IMG/VR virus record: IMGVR_UViG_3300048919_000561
Location: 1-36,338 of that record
From: a virus
DNA: 36,338 bases
Direction: 5' to 3' (one strand)
The notes under the pieces were generated by a model. That model was not told where the DNA came from, did no database searches, and worked only from the letters and a program-made list of their open reading frames with translations. The translations under genes were made by a program, and so were the position numbers. Positions 20,934 through 30,196 of this stretch are shown in pieces. The first letter of the stretch is position 1; every line of letters starts with the position of its first letter.

Positions 20934-21998
20934 ATGGAATTGACCAACAATCCCGGTGACGGGACTGGTTCAGTGTCGGAAGACACACGAGACGCATTTA
21001 GGGCTTTGCTGGACAGCGAAAACGCTACAATCCAAGACGCAGAGGCTGATGCAGGAACGGAAACCGAAGGTGTTTCCGAAACATCGGAAGACGAGTTTGA
21101 GGGCAACGAGGAACAATCCGCAGAGGACTCCAACGACCTAGAAGATGAATTGGAAGATGCAGAGGTCGAGCAACAGACGGCTGTTGAAGCAATCGAACTG
21201 GCAGATGACGCGCTCATAAACGTTAACGGTGAGCAACTTACTGGCAGAGAATTGAAAGACAGAGGACTTCGCTGGGCCGACTACACGAGGAAGATGCAAG
21301 AACTTGGAGAGCACCGCAAAAAGTGGATCGTTCAAGAAGTTGAATTTCATCAAATTCGTGCTCAATCTGAGCAGGCGATTAACGATCTAGCCGCGCATGT
21401 TGCACAGGTTTTCGAAATGACCGATTTCGGCCCGGAGCCGGATTGGGAAAGCGAATTCGCGGGTGACCCTTATGAAGCGAACTTGAAACGCATTCGTTGG
21501 GACAAGGACAAAGCAGCATGGCAGCAGAAGCAAAGCGCTCGTGAACAGGCCGTGAAGGCGATCCACGATGCACAGGTTGAGTTGGCGCGTCAAAACGCGG
21601 CTCACTTAGAAGCAAAGCGACACCACGAGATTATCGAAAGTCGCGAGTTGCTCGCAAAGCGTTTGCCCGATGTTTTTGGCGATCCGAAAAAGGCCGATCT
21701 TCGTCTTTTGGAAATGTCCTCGTTCCTACAGGAGCAAGGATACGGCCCAGACGAAATTCTGACCGTAACAGATGCCCGCACCATCGCGCTCGCTCATTTC
21801 GCAATGCTCGGAATGGAAGCAGCAAAGAAGGTCAAAGCAGCGGTTCAGAAGATTGAGTCCACACCGGCAATTATTAAGCCGAGCACCACTGCATCGAAGA
21901 AGTCCAGCAAGACGGGATTCGACCGAAAACTCAGCGAGCTGAGAAACGGTCACGTCGATGGAAAGGACATATTCAAATACCTTTTAGACAACGAATAA
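20934..21998 (+). CDS. Capsid scaffolding protein, 354 aa
   Basis: Directs assembly of the procapsid and leaves before DNA packaging. The N-terminal ~90 residues are strongly acidic (many Glu/Asp), the middle is a long helical coiled-coil stretch (residues ~120-230), and the C-terminus is basic (KPSTTASKKSSKTGFDRKL) and would bind the capsid shell, the usual layout. It sits directly before the major capsid gene. The leader hairpin may tune its amount relative to portal and capsid. Confidence 0.82.
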   Translation: MELTNNPGDGTGSVSEDTRDAFRALLDSENATIQDAEADAGTETEGVSETSEDEFEGNEEQSAEDSNDLEDELEDAEVEQQTAVEAIELADDALINVNGEQLTGRELKDRGLRWADYTRKMQELGEHRKKWIVQEVEFHQIRAQSEQAINDLAAHVAQVFEMTDFGPEPDWESEFAGDPYEANLKRIRWDKDKAAWQQKQSAREQAVKAIHDAQVELARQNAAHLEAKRHHEIIESRELLAKRLPDVFGDPKKADLRLLEMSSFLQEQGYGPDEILTVTDARTIALAHFAMLGMEAAKKVKAAVQKIESTPAIIKPSTTASKKSSKTGFDRKLSELRNGHVDGKDIFKYLLDNE

Positions 21999-22014
21999 TA
22001 AGGAGAAGCCAATA

Positions 22015-22947
22015 ATGGCCGTTTTCAAAACTACAGATTCTAGCAACGTCAAGCAGGCGTGGCACAAATCAATTTCCACCCTCGCGCAAGAGGACACTCC
22101 GTTTATCTCCGCTATCGGCGAAGACAAAACGACTAACCCGATCACTTCATTTTTCAATGACTCGCTTCGCTCCGCAAACGCGGATAACGCGGGCATTGAA
22201 GGCGCTGCGTTCCCAGACGCGAACCTAACCGGCCCCGTAATGCGTACGAACTACACGCAGATTTTCCGCGAAACAGCGGAAGTATCTCGTACACTTCGTG
22301 AGTCCGAAACCCTCGGTACTTCTGACGCCTTCTCTTATCAGATCGATAAGGTTGCACGCGCATTGAAGTTGGACCTTGAGAAGGCTGCTATTGGTGGTCA
22401 GGCGTCCGTTGCTCCGACTGGTGCCGTCGCTGGACGTATGGCTGGTGCAGAAGCCATGATCACAACAAACGTGTCGCATGGCACCAACGGTTCCACTCCC
22501 GGCTATAACGGCGCGACTTACGGCAAAACCGTAACAGGTACGCTTCGTGCACTTACAGAAGACATGTTCAACGCAGGTCTCCAAGGCGCTGCTGAAAAGG
22601 GCGGCAAGCCAACTAAGATTTTTGTTGGTGGTTCGCTAAAGCGTAAGATTTCGGCGTTCACTGGTAACAGCACTCGCTACCAAGATTTGTCTGAAAAGAA
22701 GATCAACAACGTTGTTGATGTCTACACTGGTGACTTCGGCGTCTACCAGATCATCCCAAACTTCTACATGAGCACGTCGGTGGTTCTCGCTATCGACCCT
22801 AAGAAGTGGTCGCTCGCGTACCTGACACCATGGACAAAGGAAGACCTCGCGAAGACCGTTGACGGTGATCGTAAGGCTATCCTCTGCGAAGTGACCCTTA
22901 AGGCACTAGACGAGCGTGCGAACGTCAAGATCGCGGACGTTCAGTAA
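22015..22947 (+). CDS. Major capsid protein, DUF5309 (SU10) type, 310 aa
   Basis: HK97-fold shell protein. The N-terminus (LAQEDTPFISAIGEDKTTNP) and the TQIFRETAEVSRTLRES segment are typical of the DUF5309/SU10 major capsid family of podoviruses and related siphoviruses. AAGGAG precedes ATG 22015 in the leader AATAATAAGGAG. Length is normal. An intrinsic terminator follows within 10 bp of the stop, which would make this the most abundant transcript end of the head block. Confidence 0.9.
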   Translation: MAVFKTTDSSNVKQAWHKSISTLAQEDTPFISAIGEDKTTNPITSFFNDSLRSANADNAGIEGAAFPDANLTGPVMRTNYTQIFRETAEVSRTLRESETLGTSDAFSYQIDKVARALKLDLEKAAIGGQASVAPTGAVAGRMAGAEAMITTNVSHGTNGSTPGYNGATYGKTVTGTLRALTEDMFNAGLQGAAEKGGKPTKIFVGGSLKRKISAFTGNSTRYQDLSEKKINNVVDVYTGDFGVYQIIPNFYMSTSVVLAIDPKKWSLAYLTPWTKEDLAKTVDGDRKAILCEVTLKALDERANVKIADVQ

Positions 22948-22956
22948 GACATCAAG

Positions 22957-22981
22957 TGAGGGGCGATAAGCCCCTCATTTT
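22957..22981 (+). terminator. Intrinsic terminator after the capsid gene
   Basis: TGAGGGGC and GCCCCTCA form a perfect 8-bp stem with a GATAA loop, followed by TTTT. Its place after the major capsid gene, ahead of the neck genes, would lower expression of the latter. Confidence 0.8.
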
Positions 22982-22982
22982 C

Positions 22983-23015
22983 ATCGCCAATAACAATAAT
23001 AAGAAACGAGGCGAT
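22983..23015 (+). promoter_or_regulatory. Leader hairpin burying the RBS of the 23018 gene
   Basis: ATCGCC (22983-22988) pairs with GGCGAT (23010-23015) around an A/T-rich loop. The GAGG site before the TTG start at 23018 overlaps the 3' arm. The 20 nt at 22987-23006 match 19 of 20 with 32079-32098 before the tail fibre gene. Confidence 0.45.
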
Positions 23016-23017
23016 CT

Positions 23018-23383
23018 TTGGAATTCCGAGACCTATTTGAAATTTTTGGCGACCGCACTGTTGGAGAAATTATCCCAGAAGGCACCAGTCGCGTTATGTA
23101 CTCCAACGGTCAAGTGACCGAGATCTGGCACAACGAAGGGGCGCACATTCGCAGAGAGCGTTTGCATCACACTTTCGCAGCAGTGATGGAAGCGAACAAG
23201 GAAGCTGCGAAGGATTACTCCAGAACCGGCGGTATCAAGAACAACACTCAAGTCGCAGCAATCCCGGCGACCGTCTATGCTGAACTGCAAGCCAGCGGCA
23301 TCACCGATGATGCGAGCGATTTCAAGAAGTGGCTCAACGATTCAGATAATGCTTGGGTCCGCACAAACGATCTGAGGGTCTGA
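23018..23383 (+). CDS. Small head/neck protein, 121 aa, TTG start
   Basis: TTG 23018 has GAGG 7 nt upstream, and the next ATG would remove a quarter of the protein, so TTG is chosen. The product is soluble and helical in its second half (residues ~45-75 and 88-112). It lies between capsid and adaptor genes, so a head-completion role is likely, but no family is recognised. It ends 2 nt before the adaptor start. Confidence 0.65.
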   Translation: MEFRDLFEIFGDRTVGEIIPEGTSRVMYSNGQVTEIWHNEGAHIRRERLHHTFAAVMEANKEAAKDYSRTGGIKNNTQVAAIPATVYAELQASGITDDASDFKKWLNDSDNAWVRTNDLRV

Positions 23384-23385
23384 CG

Positions 23386-23976
23386 ATGGCCTTTGAAACC
23401 TACAATGAAATTCTCACTGCCGTTGGCGACTACATCATGCGACCGGATGCACCGATTGCAAGTTTCATCGCGCTTGGTCAGGCCGATGTCGCACCTTTCA
23501 TCAAGCACTACGAGCAAGAAACGACCGTCACGCTCACAACGGCTGACAACACGGTAGCTTTGCCGACCGACTTTCAAGAGGCACGTCGTGTCGTGGTTGA
23601 TGGCGAACTCGCCATTCCGACGAGCATCTATCGCAAGGACTTCCTGACAGGCTCGATCAATTACTACCAGAAGGGCAAGCAGTTGGTGTTCGTGCCATCA
23701 AGCGACACGAGCCGAAGCGTTGAACTTATCTACTACGCTCGCGTCCCATTCATCGACGCGACCCGTCAAAGCAACTGGCTCACCGAAAACGGCTTCTCGT
23801 CTGTTATCTTCCACTCAGCGCTTGTCCGCGCCTATCGCTGGATGAAGGACAAGGACAGCGAAGCGCTGGAAAAGACCAGTCTGAACGAGGCGATTGCCAA
23901 CGTGGTCGCGGATCATAACCGCGCAACAGGCAGCGGCAATCAAGTCGAAATCGACTTCGGAGGACCATTGTTTTGA
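23386..23976 (+). CDS. Head-tail adaptor (SU10-adaptor-like), 196 aa
   Basis: Forms the ring joining portal and tail nozzle. The central ALPTDFQEARRVVVDGELAI segment matches the conserved LPxDF..xRRV pattern I know from podovirus adaptors (SU10/P22 gp4-like), with helical ends (FIALGQADVAPFIKHYEQE and the C-terminal LNEAIANVVADHNRATG). ATG 23386 has GAGGG 7 nt upstream. The stop overlaps the next gene's TTG start (TTGA). Confidence 0.75.
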   Translation: MAFETYNEILTAVGDYIMRPDAPIASFIALGQADVAPFIKHYEQETTVTLTTADNTVALPTDFQEARRVVVDGELAIPTSIYRKDFLTGSINYYQKGKQLVFVPSSDTSRSVELIYYARVPFIDATRQSNWLTENGFSSVIFHSALVRAYRWMKDKDSEALEKTSLNEAIANVVADHNRATGSGNQVEIDFGGPLF

Positions 23977-25511
23977 TCCTCGATAGCGCTCTCGGTCCTT
24001 GGCGTCCTGACCTGCCAAACCTTAACAATCCGGGTGTCACAGTCGCCCGCAATGTCACTCCTGGCATCGGCTCTTTTGCAGGCAGTGTGACCTATAACCC
24101 GCTCCGTCGTGCCGAATTGTTCTTCGACACCAGTATGGAAAGCCGACCAACAGGCACGGCGGTAGGTCAGGACCAGTTCGGAACTGCAAAGGTGTACGGT
24201 GGTTGCGCAAGCAAACTCTACAAACTGTCACCGCAGACACACGCTTGGACCGATGTAAGCCGTAGCGGCGGGTATTTGAGCGGTGATCGCGAGCGCTGGA
24301 ACTCGGTCGAGTTTGGTTCGTACCAGATTTTCACCAACTTCAATGATGCGCCCCAATACATCGACATGAACACAGACGATGCGCCGGGGGCAAAGTTTGC
24401 CGCCCTCACGACACTTGCTCGTGGTCGCTACGTGGGTACGCACAAGGGACATGTGATCCTGGCAAATACGTCCGATCCACTTGACGGCGCTAAACCAAAC
24501 CGAGTTCGTTGGAGTGGTCTTGAAACTCCCGCCGATTGGGCTTTCTCAGCGCAGACCGGAGCAGACTTCCAAGACATTCACGGCTACGGGGCAATCCAAG
24601 GCATCGTGTGCAATGACAGCGTCTGGATTTACATGCAACGCGCTGTTGTCCAAGGCACCTACATCGGTGCGCCATATGTCTTCCGCTTCGACACCCGCGT
24701 TGAAGGCAAAGGCTGCACAATCCCTGAAAGCCTGATCGCGGTCGAAGGCAAGTCGTTTTTCTTCAGCGATGACGGCTTTTACATGCATGAGCGCGGCGAC
24801 CAGCTCGCGCCAATCGGTATCGGCAAGATCAACAAGCACTTCTTGGAGGATGCTGATCCGGGCTTCTACCAATTCATGAGCGTGGTGGCCGATCCACGCG
24901 AAACGCTAATCTACTGGTCATACGTGAGCACGCAATCGCCGGATAATACACCGGATAAGATGCTCATCTACAATTACCAAACAGGGGAATGGTCAGAAGC
25001 GCAGGCAACCACAGACTTCCTGTTCAGCGCCCGCACACTCCCTTGGACTATCGACCAGTTGGACATTTATGGCAGCATCGACAATGTGCCTGCGAGCTTC
25101 GATGATCCAATGTGGGCCGGTGGTAATTCCATCATGTGGGGCATGGACATGAATGGGGCGATCTATTCGTTCTCCGGTCCGACACTACCCGCAGTGATCG
25201 AGACACAGGAACAACATCTCATCAATGCCGTGCGTGCGGTCGATCCTCGTTCAATGGGTGATCGAACAAACGTGCTTGGCGTGCGCCCGCTATTTGAAGG
25301 CGCTGGTTGCACTGTTGCGGTTGCTGTTGGATCAAGAAGTCTCAGCAACGGCGACGTGTCTTGGTCGCTGCCATCAACCACTCATCCCGATACGGGTTTT
25401 GCGCCGTTCCGATTGCAAGGCCGATTTCATCGCGTTCGACTGCAACTGAATGGTGAATGGCAGAAAGCCTTCGCGCTGCAAATCGACGCTAATTCCGCTG
25501 GCTTCCGCTAA
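23973..25511 (+). CDS. Tail nozzle/hub protein, beta-propeller type, 512 aa
   Basis: Long beta-rich protein of the P22 gp10/SU10 nozzle kind that plugs the neck and carries the fibres. Repeated blade-like segments are visible (YGGCASKLYKLSPQTHAWTD, FFFSDDGFYMHERGDQLAPI, MLIYNYQTGEWSEAQA). TTG 23973 overlaps the adaptor stop, consistent with translational coupling. The stop TAA forms part of a TAAATAC element. Position after the adaptor supports the call more than any single motif. Confidence 0.75.
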   Translation: MILDSALGPWRPDLPNLNNPGVTVARNVTPGIGSFAGSVTYNPLRRAELFFDTSMESRPTGTAVGQDQFGTAKVYGGCASKLYKLSPQTHAWTDVSRSGGYLSGDRERWNSVEFGSYQIFTNFNDAPQYIDMNTDDAPGAKFAALTTLARGRYVGTHKGHVILANTSDPLDGAKPNRVRWSGLETPADWAFSAQTGADFQDIHGYGAIQGIVCNDSVWIYMQRAVVQGTYIGAPYVFRFDTRVEGKGCTIPESLIAVEGKSFFFSDDGFYMHERGDQLAPIGIGKINKHFLEDADPGFYQFMSVVADPRETLIYWSYVSTQSPDNTPDKMLIYNYQTGEWSEAQATTDFLFSARTLPWTIDQLDIYGSIDNVPASFDDPMWAGGNSIMWGMDMNGAIYSFSGPTLPAVIETQEQHLINAVRAVDPRSMGDRTNVLGVRPLFEGAGCTVAVAVGSRSLSNGDVSWSLPSTTHPDTGFAPFRLQGRFHRVRLQLNGEWQKAFALQIDANSAGFR

Positions 25512-25515
25512 ATAC
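25509..25515 (+). promoter_or_regulatory. TAAATAC element before the small tail gene
   Basis: TAAATAC includes the stop codon of the nozzle gene and lies 21 nt before the GTG start at 25536. CCG and CGG flank it. Confidence 0.35.
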
Positions 25516-25535
25516 GGCAACAGGTGAGGTGAAGC

Positions 25536-25832
25536 GTGCAAAGCATTTACAATCCAGATGACAAACGAGCAGTCCAACAGGTCGTAAATGAACTCGTGCG
25601 CCAGTTCGACAACACTGGATCGATAACGCTTGCTCTTTCGAAGACTTCGACCGTGGTCAGCAATCCAAAGGTTCTGCCAACAAGCGTGATCGTTTTGCAG
25701 CCTAGAAACACGAGCGCAGCTTCAATCGCCGCGACAACGTTTGTAAGCAGCAAGGCAAGCGGACAATTCACGATCACTCACCCAAGTTCAACAACGCCTC
25801 GTGCGTTCGACTTCGTAATTCATGGAGTGTGA
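25536..25832 (+). CDS. Small tail or virion protein, 98 aa
   Basis: GTG 25536 has GGTGAGG upstream. The C-terminal half (VIVLQPRNTSAASIAATTFVS, then GQFTITHPSS and FVIHGV) matches a beta-rich segment common in small podovirus proteins near tail genes (patterns such as GxFTITHAN...FRYxI.G). The function of that family is not established to my knowledge. The stop overlaps the next start (TGATG). Confidence 0.68.
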   Translation: MQSIYNPDDKRAVQQVVNELVRQFDNTGSITLALSKTSTVVSNPKVLPTSVIVLQPRNTSAASIAATTFVSSKASGQFTITHPSSTTPRAFDFVIHGV

Positions 25833-26236
25833 TGGCAGTTCAGAGGATCGACACCGCAGAGCAATTCGAGGTCGAATATCCTCGTGTCCGTGACTGGCTG
25901 ATTAAAGCACTCAAGCGTCAACTATCCGGTGGCGACGAAGTAGACCTTTTGATCGGCTTGTCCGAACGAAAGTACCTGCTTTGGACAAGCGAAAGCGCAG
26001 CCGCAGTAATGCAAATCCTCAACGTCGATGATGTCGATGTTTGCCACCTGTATTTGATCGGTGGTGAGCGGGCGAATGCGTTGGAAGAGATTTTGAACGG
26101 TGCGGGCGAAGTCGAGCAATGGGCAAAGTCGAAGGGCTGCAAGGGCTTCTACGGCATTGGAAGGCCGGGTTGGGAAAACGCGCTCGCTCCACACGGTTTC
26201 AAGGTGCGGACAGTCAATTTGTACAAGGAATTTTGA
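25832..26236 (+). CDS. GNAT-fold-like phage protein, 134 aa
   Basis: The C-terminal part (WAKSKGCKGFYGIGRPGWENALAPHGFK) has the GR-x-GW pattern of GNAT-like phage proteins encoded beside internal virion genes. The acetyl-CoA-binding loop is not clearly present, so enzymatic activity is uncertain. ATG 25832 overlaps the upstream stop. Position between tail and ejection genes suggests a role in virion assembly. Confidence 0.5.
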   Translation: MAVQRIDTAEQFEVEYPRVRDWLIKALKRQLSGGDEVDLLIGLSERKYLLWTSESAAAVMQILNVDDVDVCHLYLIGGERANALEEILNGAGEVEQWAKSKGCKGFYGIGRPGWENALAPHGFKVRTVNLYKEF

Positions 26237-26252
26237 ATAAGGAAATTACGCG

Positions 26253-27785
26253 ATGGTCTCTAAAACACCAAAAGAAACGACAACGAAGACAGAGCCATGG
26301 GACGGCGCAAAGCCATATATTTCCAAGTACCTCGCTCAAGCCGATAAACTCTATTCTGAGGGCAAACCCGAATATTACCAGGGGTCAACGGTTGCGGATC
26401 AGTCATCGGCAACCAAGGACGCGCTCTCCATGCAAGAGGCTCTGGCACGCTCCGGTTCTGCCGCAAGCGGCCTTGCCACAGCAAGCAATGCAGTGAACAA
26501 CATCACATCGGGTGGAGCGTTCAGTTCTCAGCCAAACGCCACGCTGTCGCAGTTGCAGAATGGCTTGAACTTGGGAACTAACCCTGCTGCCACAAGCGCT
26601 GATAACCTCGCTGCTGGTGGAACTGGTGGTCCTGGCAACGGAACGCTCACAGCGGGTCAGAACTTCACGAACGCGGCTCTCGGTGCGCAACAGGCCCAGG
26701 CTGGTGCTTTAGCTGCCGGCAACAATCCCGCGATGGATTATCTGAAAGCAACTGCATCCGGTGCCAATGTCGGCAACAACCCGTACTTGGATGCAATGGT
26801 CAGCAACCAGCAGACCAAGATTGCAGATCAGTTCCGCAACATCACCGCTCCACAGATCGATAGTCAGGCAGCAAGTCTCGGTCGTATGGGATCGGGCGCA
26901 TATGCGCGTCAGCGCAACAATGCGGAGACAACAGCAGCGACGGCAATGGCTGATCTGGCAACGAGCATGTACGGCAACCAATACAACACGGACAAGGATC
27001 GCCAAATGTCGGCTGCTGGTCAGTACGGCAACTTCTACAACAGCGATCAGGCCAACCAGTTGAACGCCAACGCAAACCTAGCCAACACGAGTGCTAGTCA
27101 GCAGGGATTGCGCAATGACGCGGCTAATGCCGCTAACAGTGCGTATCAGTTCGACAAGAACCTTCAATTGCAGGGAGCGAGCCTGCAAAGCGACATTTAC
27201 AATTCCGGCATCAGCAACCAGTTGCAGAACGGCAATCAAATGCTCAACGCTGCCAACTCGCAGGCCGGTAATCAGGTCGCGCAAGCTAACACGCAGTTGA
27301 ACGGCGCAGGAATGGCCGGTCAGCAATATGCGAACCAATATCTCCCAACTGATAAACTCGGACAGGTCGGTGCGCAGATCGATACACGAAATCAGGACGT
27401 CTTGAATGCGAACATTCAACGTCATGACTTCATCCAAAATGCACCGATCAATGCAGCTGCGAGCATGATCAGCCTTGCGAACAACGGCAACTATTCGAAT
27501 ACGACAACGCCTGTGTATTCTAACTCAGGAAGCCAAGCGTTGGGTGCGATGACCTCGCTCCTGGGTATGCTCGCGCTTTGCGATGAGCGCACAAAGATCG
27601 TCTTCGAATGCGTTGGAAACTTCCCGAACGGCATTCCGATGTATCGCTTTGCGTACAAGGACACGCCAGAGGAAGTGTTCATCGGCCCATTGGCGCACGA
27701 AGTCGAGGCGGTTCTGCCGGATGCTGTGGTTGAGATCGCGGGCGTCAAACACATCATCACAGACACATTCATGGAGGCCGCGTAA
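26253..27785 (+). CDS. Ejection-type virion protein with C-terminal S74-like domain, 510 aa
   Basis: Residues 1-440 are an Ala/Asn/Gln/Ser-rich helical protein with many repeats of the type seen in ejection (internal virion) proteins. The last ~70 residues read LCDERTKIVFECVGNFPNG ... YRFAYKD ... IGPLAHEVEAVLPDAV, which matches the peptidase S74 intramolecular chaperone domain (SDxRxK ... YxFxY ... GxxAxEVE ... PxAV). The usual nucleophilic Ser of SDxR is Cys here, while the Lys is kept. The gene overlaps the next by TAATG. Confidence 0.75.
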   Translation: MVSKTPKETTTKTEPWDGAKPYISKYLAQADKLYSEGKPEYYQGSTVADQSSATKDALSMQEALARSGSAASGLATASNAVNNITSGGAFSSQPNATLSQLQNGLNLGTNPAATSADNLAAGGTGGPGNGTLTAGQNFTNAALGAQQAQAGALAAGNNPAMDYLKATASGANVGNNPYLDAMVSNQQTKIADQFRNITAPQIDSQAASLGRMGSGAYARQRNNAETTAATAMADLATSMYGNQYNTDKDRQMSAAGQYGNFYNSDQANQLNANANLANTSASQQGLRNDAANAANSAYQFDKNLQLQGASLQSDIYNSGISNQLQNGNQMLNAANSQAGNQVAQANTQLNGAGMAGQQYANQYLPTDKLGQVGAQIDTRNQDVLNANIQRHDFIQNAPINAAASMISLANNGNYSNTTTPVYSNSGSQALGAMTSLLGMLALCDERTKIVFECVGNFPNGIPMYRFAYKDTPEEVFIGPLAHEVEAVLPDAVVEIAGVKHIITDTFMEAA

Positions 27786-29203
27786 TGTTCGATCTATTGG
27801 AATTTCTCAAGCGCTTGCAAGGCGGTCAGGACGCACCGACCGGCATAATTGGCATGGCGCAGCAACCACAAGAGCAGCAACAGCCGCAACAGCAAAATCT
27901 CCTGTCTCGTTTCCTGCCCCAGGACGAGGATAAGCGCGATGCACTTGCCTCGCTTTTGTTGAACTCAGGTGCGGGAATGATGGTCGCTGGTGGGCCAAGC
28001 GCAACACCAGTGAACACGCTGAGTGCAGTCGGGCAAGGGCTTGGTGCAGGTGCCAAAGCCTATGCGCAGGCACGAAACGACGCGGTTTCGAATTCAGTAA
28101 GTCGCGCGAAGCTGCGCAGTGATCAGGTGAAGATGCAGCAGGCACAAGCTGCGCAGAACTTTGCCACTGGCATCAACACAGATGGCAACGCGGGTTTTTC
28201 AATTCCTGATTTGAAGAAATTGTACCAGCAGTATTTGGCTATGGGCGAGTTTAGCGCTGCCAACACCATCCTTGAGCGCATTCAGCGCCTAGACGACGAG
28301 CGTGCAAAGGTTGGTATGGTGCGCGGCGATAGCGGTTACTTGTTGGCTCCCGGCGTGCAAGAGAGCGCTGGCGCAATCGAGCGCAGCAAGGCGGCTGGTC
28401 GCGTGCAGGGCGAAGAGCAGTACAAGAAGACCGACGACATTCGCGAATACGAACTTTACGAGCAGCAAGAAGCCGCTGCTGGTCGCACGCCACAGGATTT
28501 CACAACATGGTCACGAGGGAATAAGAAATCCGGCTCAACACAGGTCACAGTCGGCGGCAACAGTGACAAGTTCAAAGAGAAGTCCGACGAGAACGCAGCA
28601 AAGCGTTTTGATGAGATCGCGGGAGCTGGCGCAAGTGCTAATCAGATGGTTGGCGACATGGACTTGCTTATCGATCTGGGGCGCAAAGTTGAGACTGGTA
28701 AGGGTGCGGAATGGAAAGCCGCTATTGGTCCCTATGCGGAAATGGCTGGTGTCAGTGTTGATGGCCTTAACGAAATCCAAGCCTATCAAGCGGTCGTTTC
28801 GCGTATCGCTCCGAACCTGCGTCCTGCTGGTTCAGGTGCAACATCCGACTTTGACGCCAAGCAGTTCCTGTTGAGCATCCCAAGCATTGGCAACACGCGT
28901 GAGGGTAACGAGATCATTGCAAGCACGATGCAATCGGTCGCTCAAAACAAGATCGCTGCCGCCGAAATTGCAAACCGAGTCCAGCGCGGCGAGTTGACTT
29001 GGCAAGACGGTGACAAGGAAATCGCAGCACTTCCTAACCCTTACACGAAGTTCAAATCGTTCAAGGCTGGAACTGATAAACAGAAGAACGGGAACACGAG
29101 GCCAGCACAGGGCGGCACGATCGTCACAGGCAGCGACGGTGTGCAGTACCGCTTCAAAGGCGGTGACCGCAACAAGAAAGAGAATTGGGAACCCATTCTA
29201 TAA
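27785..29203 (+). CDS. Ejection-type internal virion protein, 472 aa
   Basis: Helical, Gln/Ala-rich protein with a Gln/Pro-rich stretch at residues ~26-40, a hydrophobic Gly/Ala segment (~55-90, LLLNSGAGMMVAGG) that could contact membrane, and a long alpha-helical body. Such proteins travel with the DNA and build a conduit across the envelope. ATG 27785 overlaps the upstream stop (TAATG). No enzymatic motif is visible. The assignment rests on composition and on its place between nozzle and fibre genes. Confidence 0.65.
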   Translation: MFDLLEFLKRLQGGQDAPTGIIGMAQQPQEQQQPQQQNLLSRFLPQDEDKRDALASLLLNSGAGMMVAGGPSATPVNTLSAVGQGLGAGAKAYAQARNDAVSNSVSRAKLRSDQVKMQQAQAAQNFATGINTDGNAGFSIPDLKKLYQQYLAMGEFSAANTILERIQRLDDERAKVGMVRGDSGYLLAPGVQESAGAIERSKAAGRVQGEEQYKKTDDIREYELYEQQEAAAGRTPQDFTTWSRGNKKSGSTQVTVGGNSDKFKEKSDENAAKRFDEIAGAGASANQMVGDMDLLIDLGRKVETGKGAEWKAAIGPYAEMAGVSVDGLNEIQAYQAVVSRIAPNLRPAGSGATSDFDAKQFLLSIPSIGNTREGNEIIASTMQSVAQNKIAAAEIANRVQRGELTWQDGDKEIAALPNPYTKFKSFKAGTDKQKNGNTRPAQGGTIVTGSDGVQYRFKGGDRNKKENWEPIL

Positions 29204-29251
29204 CCCGCTCAAGCGGAGAGAATAAGAAGCCCGAAAAGGGACGAGGAATAT

Positions 29252-30196
29252 TTGGCCAACTACATCAGATATCGAAATCAAGGCGCAACACGTAGTCGAC
29301 CACTAGACGACGATCTCATCAAGCGACTTGCCTATCCCCAAGACATGGGGATCACCATGGAGGTTTTCTCCGGTGGTCAGCCATCGAAGGACGAAGGCGG
29401 CGCTCGTGTCGGAAGCGTTCGACATGACCACGGCGGCGCAGCCGATGCTTTCTTCTACAAGGACGGTCGTAGGCTGGATTGGGCCAACAAAAACGATCTT
29501 CCCATCTTCCAAGAGATTGTCCGCAAGGGCAAGCACAACGGCGTAACCGGCTTTGGTGCTGGTCCCGGCTACATGCAAGCAGGCTCCATGCATATCGGTG
29601 GAGGAAAACCTGGAGTGTGGGGCGCTGGTGGCAAGGGCGAGAATGCGCCTGGATGGCTATCGGCGGCATACAACGGCACGAAATACGAGCCTGTTGATCC
29701 GGTTGCCGAAGTCGTCGCAGCCGCTCAAACAACGCCACCACAGCCAGTCGTTCAAGCCGATCCGCAATTGCAGGCTAAGGCCGCAGCACCGGACGAGCGT
29801 GGCATCGGGAAGAAGATTTTCGACCGCGTGCTCGGCACTGAAACGCCAGATCAAGCCAAAGCCTCACTGCTTCCGAAAGTTCTCCCCGACGAGTTTATGG
29901 GCGTCAACACCAAGAAAGGCATCAACCTTCTAGGAGCGCTCAGCAGTGCGTTTGCCAATTCAAGCCAAACGGACGACCTCAATAAGCAGGCGCAGCAGGC
30001 CGCACAAGCGGGCCAAGCCCGCCGTGGTGAGGCGCAGCCAGTGCAAGTCGGCCTCATGAACTCGCAGACGCAGACCGGCGATGAAGTTCAAGGCAATATG
30101 AAAGCGCTCGCTGCCCTAAGCCCGCAAGAACTCATGGAACTGCTCAAGAAACAAAAAATGGGAGGTCTCGGTGGCCTCGGAGGATGGCGCGTATAA
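29252..30196 (+). CDS. Virion-associated murein peptidase, M15-like, 314 aa
   Basis: Residues ~35-130 contain the metallopeptidase pattern H-x2-G-x-A-x-D as RHDHGGAAD (His58, Asp65) and a third ligand His114 in GSMHIGG, as in M15 D-Ala-D-Ala peptidases that cut peptidoglycan cross-links. The C-terminal ~180 residues are helical and probably anchor it in the ejection complex. TTG 29252 has GAGG 7 nt upstream and no ATG lies near. Encoded among ejection proteins, it likely opens murein at entry and is distinct from the endolysin at 3.6 kb. Confidence 0.72.
   Translation: MANYIRYRNQGATRSRPLDDDLIKRLAYPQDMGITMEVFSGGQPSKDEGGARVGSVRHDHGGAADAFFYKDGRRLDWANKNDLPIFQEIVRKGKHNGVTGFGAGPGYMQAGSMHIGGGKPGVWGAGGKGENAPGWLSAAYNGTKYEPVDPVAEVVAAAQTTPPQPVVQADPQLQAKAAAPDERGIGKKIFDRVLGTETPDQAKASLLPKVLPDEFMGVNTKKGINLLGALSSAFANSSQTDDLNKQAQQAAQAGQARRGEAQPVQVGLMNSQTQTGDEVQGNMKALAALSPQELMELLKKQKMGGLGGLGGWRV

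Noticed and set aside
27583-29225. Several plus-strand frames of 70-190 aa overlapping the ejection-protein genes
   Set aside because: They are in alternative frames of well-supported genes, Arg/Ser/Thr-rich, without start sites.
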